In this document: one piece after another, positions 63,541-64,000 of the stretch
Position numbering within the stretch: the stretch's first letter is position 1
Layout: each line of letters opens with the position of its first letter
NCBI RefSeq assembly: GCF_003264855.1
Contig: NZ_NFZS01000001.1
Span: 496,001 to 560,000 of the forward strand
Origin: Dyella jiangningensis
GTDB lineage: Bacteria; Pseudomonadota; Gammaproteobacteria; Xanthomonadales; Rhodanobacteraceae
DNA length: 64,000 nucleotides
Direction of reading: 5' to 3'
Notes under the pieces: model-generated
The model's input: only the letters and a program-made list of their open reading frames with translations
What the model was told of the DNA's origin: nothing
The model's database searches: none
Position numbers and translations under genes: made by a program

Positions 63541-64000
63541 TGAAGCGTTGGGTGTGCTTGCTGTCGTTGTTGATGCTATGGATCGGCGCGCATGGAGTCA
63601 GGGCCGCCGATGCGGTGCCGGTGATGGTCTACGGCAAGGCGGACCGCGACGTTCCCGCCTGGACCATCCGCACCGTGCTCCCCGCCGGCTGGACGCAGGA
63701 TTGCTGCCTGTATGCGCAGGGCATCGGCGTCAACGAAGTGCTCTACAAGGGCGAGTGGACGGGCGAGCCGGACCGCGTGATGGTGCTCAACGTTTGGCCG
63801 TCCAAACTTTCCTCGCTGGAAGCCGAGGTGCAGGACGATCGCCATCACTATCTGGACCGCGATCCCCGCGGCAAGGCGGGCGTGTTCGAGCTCGGCAACA
63901 AGGCGATGGCGTGTCGCGGCGTGCTGTACGAAGGCACGGACCACAAGGATGACGTCGTGGTGTTCTGTGATCCCGGCCTGGCGAGTGGCATCCGCTTCAG
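63540..64000 (+). CDS. Exported protein of unknown function, 3' truncated
   Basis: At least 153 residues, open to the end of the window. ATG 63540 overlaps the response regulator stop (TGATG). A Sec signal peptide (MKRWVCLLSLLMLWIGAHGV, cleavage near RAAD) is followed by a soluble region with several cysteines (DCCLYAQG, MACRGVL, VFCDPG), plausible for disulfide bonds in the periplasm. No motif recognised. Coupling to the regulator suggests it is part of the signal pathway or its first target. Confidence 0.7.
   Translation, partial: MKRWVCLLSLLMLWIGAHGVRAADAVPVMVYGKADRDVPAWTIRTVLPAGWTQDCCLYAQGIGVNEVLYKGEWTGEPDRVMVLNVWPSKLSSLEAEVQDDRHHYLDRDPRGKAGVFELGNKAMACRGVLYEGTDHKDDVVVFCDPGLASGIRF

Overview
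The window is a GC-rich chromosomal segment from a gammaproteobacterium, most likely in the order Xanthomonadales (Rhodanobacteraceae-like, e.g. Dyella, Luteibacter or Frateuria). The basis is the 16S sequence style, a pyrophosphate-dependent phosphofructokinase, a K+-independent proton-pumping pyrophosphatase, a short-LID adenylate kinase, and dispersed TGTAGGAGCGCACCCAGTGCGCGA palindromes like those common in xanthomonads. Genus is not resolved. Nearly everything is core housekeeping DNA. I see no prophage, transposase, integrase, CRISPR array or canonical defence island.

Layout. 1-4 kb: an LPS locus (partial O-antigen ligase, WaaE-like glycosyltransferase, LpxL-like acyltransferase, WaaA). 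4-9.5 kb: tolC with a divergent PIMT-like methyltransferase, a TetR regulator with its own dyad operator, and a TPP riboswitch controlling thiC. 9.7-20 kb: ferritin-like protein, ppa, a 2OG-Fe(II) oxygenase, an S9 peptidase, hppA, an RcnB-like protein, a hydrolase, pfp and a VOC protein; three of these handle pyrophosphate. 20-25 kb: adk, mpl, a LON-substrate-binding protein, an HSDL2-like SDR, a HIT protein and a glyoxalase-like protein, separated by palindromic repeats. 24.7-32 kb: a sigma-54 activator preceded by a perfect CRP/Clp half-site pair, an ArgD-type aminotransferase, a voltage-gated K+ channel with a zinc ribbon, a HAD hydrolase, hemL, thiE and rubredoxin.

33.0-38.7 kb: a complete rRNA operon (promoter, boxA, 16S, tRNA-Ile GAT, tRNA-Ala TGC, boxA, 23S, 5S, terminator), flanked on both sides by 0.7-1 kb with no convincing gene. 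39.4-42.5 kb: a UPF0114 membrane protein, glpK and a PfkB-family kinase.

42.8-56.2 kb: a co-directional cell-envelope block, mreB-mreC-mreD-mrdA-rodA-mltB-rlpA-dacA-ybeD-lipB-lipA-prc. It couples rod-shape elongation, peptidoglycan trimming and lipoate synthesis. 56-62 kb: a Y-family polymerase, membrane proteins (one Mpo1-like), purC, a small cytochrome c, djlA and rpe. The right edge holds two tiny minus-strand genes and an OmpR-type response regulator resembling the regulator of proteobacterial dedicated sortase systems. That regulator is translationally coupled to an unknown exported protein cut by the window end; this edge is the best place to look for an undescribed system.
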